Origin: an uncultured Dysgonomonas sp.
GTDB taxonomy: Bacteria > Bacteroidota > Bacteroidia > Bacteroidales > Dysgonomonadaceae
DNA length: 44,362 nucleotides
Assembly: GCF_934668725.1 (NCBI RefSeq)
Contig: NZ_CAKUOF010000024.1
Coordinates: 1-44,362, forward strand
Reading direction: 5' to 3'
Numbering within the stretch: position 1 is the stretch's first letter; the number at the start of each line of letters is the position of its first letter. Position numbers and translations under genes: made by a program. Shown piece after piece: positions 43,545 to 44,362 of the stretch. Below the pieces are notes generated by a model. The model was not told where the DNA came from and made no database searches. It saw only the letters and a list, made by a program, of their open reading frames with translations.

Positions 43545-43559
43545 AAGGTCTGCGACCTT
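43545..43559. repeat. 15-bp palindrome, copy 7
   Basis: AAGGTCTGCGACCTT lies 42 bp upstream of the MNT-HEPN start. It is not attached to a recognisable stop codon of a real gene. On the minus strand the stem is followed by TTTTTATC. Confidence 0.75.
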
Positions 43560-43608
43560 AAAGATATTGAAAAAAGCAAAACAAGGATTAACTTTTGTTT
43601 GTTAATTG

Positions 43609-43616
43609 TATCTTTG
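43609..43616 (+). promoter_or_regulatory. Promoter -7 box of the 130-residue gene
   Basis: TATCTTTG on the plus strand has TTTG words 7-11 nt upstream, too close for a canonical -33 element. The leader of about 110 nt holds two hairpins (43680-43708 and 43710-43729). Confidence 0.45.
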
Positions 43617-43734
43617 TATTCACATCCTGCTTCTTGTCGGTTTGATATACGATTCAGACTGACGACTCAACACCGCAGAGATATAAATTATTACATACTA
43701 TTTATATCAGCTTGATTCTTCAATCAGGCTCTAA

Positions 43735-44127
43735 ATGCGGATATTTATGCGAAATCAAAATACTAAATTCGATACGTTGCTCGAACATGCCTGGTCGACT
43801 CTAGGTCAATCGGAAAATGATCTGAAAGAAAAATACAAAGACTATCCTGTCTGCCTGATGGAATATATTGAAAAAGGAGTACACGATCACATTATTGAAG
43901 TACGTTTCGATAATGAAGAGGCTACAATCTCAATTTCTTTCGATAGCGAAAATAATTGTGATGCTTCTTTTTTATTTTTAGATTCAACAGAAGAGGAAGA
44001 GTTACTGATTAACCATTTAATAGATTCGGCAGATTATAGTTTCAGAAAAAGTAGTTTTCAACTTCCCTCCTGCTCTTTGAAAATAAAAGAAACGAAAACA
44101 GAAACATGTTTTTATCTTTTCAGGTAA
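43735..44127 (+). CDS. Hypothetical protein, 130 residues
   Basis: I do not recognise this protein. It is acidic and soluble-looking, without signal or membrane segments. It has a helical N-terminus (residues 10-50) and a beta-rich second half (HIIEVRFDNEEATISISFDSENNC). ATG codons at 43735 and 43747 are both possible starts. It follows a promoter-like TATCTTTG with a structured leader and ends 6 bp before a bidirectional terminator (44133-44167), so it is probably a single-gene unit. Confidence 0.7.
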   Translation: MRIFMRNQNTKFDTLLEHAWSTLGQSENDLKEKYKDYPVCLMEYIEKGVHDHIIEVRFDNEEATISISFDSENNCDASFLFLDSTEEEELLINHLIDSADYSFRKSSFQLPSCSLKIKETKTETCFYLFR

Positions 44128-44132
44128 TATCA

Positions 44133-44167
44133 AAATAAAGGCAAAGCTCTTGACTTTGCCTTTATTT
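44133..44167. terminator. Bidirectional terminator at the right end
   Basis: AAATAAAGGCAAAG (44133-44146) and CTTTGCCTTTATTT (44154-44167) form a 14-bp stem with a 7-nt loop between two convergent genes. Confidence 0.9.
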
Positions 44168-44171
44168 CAAT

Positions 44172-44362
44172 TTATTCTACATTCAATTCTTGAATTTCAC
44201 TATCTAAGCGTTTAATATTTTCTTCGTTCTGTTTCTTTTGCTCTTGCTTCCGAACCAGCTCTTGCAAGCGATGCTCATAATCGATCACGCTTTTACGGAT
44301 ATTCTTCACTACATAAGCACTATCCGGATAATAGAAGAAATTTTCCAATCGTGTAATCTCAT
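44172..44362 (-). CDS. C-terminal end of a coiled-coil protein, N-terminus outside window
   Basis: The minus-strand frame from the edge to a TAA at 44172 covers 63 codons. It begins EITRLENFFYYPDSAYVV and continues into a strongly charged helix (RLQELVRKQEQKKQNEEN) that ends IQELNVE. The helix looks like a coiled coil. The family cannot be named from this fragment. The adjacent bidirectional terminator supports a real gene end here. Confidence 0.6.
   Translation of the reverse strand, partial: EITRLENFFYYPDSAYVVKNIRKSVIDYEHRLQELVRKQEQKKQNEENIKRLDSEIQELNVE

Noticed and set aside
1..44362. CRISPR array, rRNA operon, insertion sequence
   Set aside because: No regularly spaced direct repeats, rRNA segments or transposase-like proteins were seen in any part of the window.

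Overview
The window looks like a chromosomal segment of an AT-rich member of the Bacteroidales. The gene set resembles Dysgonomonas or its close relatives, but the genus is a guess. Supporting signs are promoter -7 boxes of the Bacteroidetes type (TAnnTTTG), weak or absent Shine-Dalgarno sites, a long-form PurF, DUF2851, TIGR02757, HYC_CC_PP and DUF4369/TlpA-like proteins, and a MacAB-type efflux operon with two permeases. About 36 protein-coding genes, two of them cut by the window edges, and one tRNA can be supported.

Region 1 (1-6146): a truncated lipoprotein gene, a DUF2851 gene and an alpha/beta-hydrolase-like gene, then a convergent pair of an ApgM-type phosphoglycerate mutase homolog (probably the homoserine kinase analog) and thrC. 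Region 2 (6147-7092) is a 946-bp stretch without a convincing gene. It is rich in inverted repeats and locally G+C-rich, and may be a remnant of a mobile element. Region 3 (7093-11107): bcp-recA on the plus strand, then greA-HIT and a TlpA-like lipoprotein on the minus strand. Region 4 (11326-14502): a three-gene metal (probably copper) acquisition locus made of a Cys-rich HYC_CC_PP-type protein, a TonB-dependent receptor and a secreted heavy-metal-associated domain protein. Region 5 (14636-25658) is a minus-strand housekeeping block: uvrB, PhoU-like/PiT phosphate transport, GNAT-methyltransferase-rbfA-LolE-like permease, aroQ-pyk, and a long PurF. Region 6 (25958-38130): a GT87-like membrane protein, a five-gene MacAB/TolC-like efflux operon, an OmpA/TPR lipoprotein, a TIGR02757 protein, a GT2 glycosyltransferase and a GDP-mannose pyrophosphorylase.

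Region 7 (38297-43503) begins at tRNA-Leu(CAA) and is an accessory, defence-type island on the minus strand. It holds a DUF1883-TIR protein, a protein with a degenerate PD-(D/E)XK-like pattern, a 46-residue basic protein, a candidate small RNA on the opposite strand, an AbiL-like pair (RloA-type AAA ATPase plus RloB Toprim-like protein) and a fused nucleotidyltransferase-HEPN protein. No integrase or attachment-site copy is visible. The window closes with an unrecognised 130-residue gene and the C-terminal end of another gene.

The most unusual non-coding signal is a 15-bp palindrome (AAGGTCTnnGACCTT type) present at seven intergenic sites. At four of them it begins inside the TAA stop codon of a minus-strand gene. 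The best candidate for an undescribed system is the cluster of DUF1883-TIR, nuclease-like protein, 46-residue protein and small-RNA candidate.
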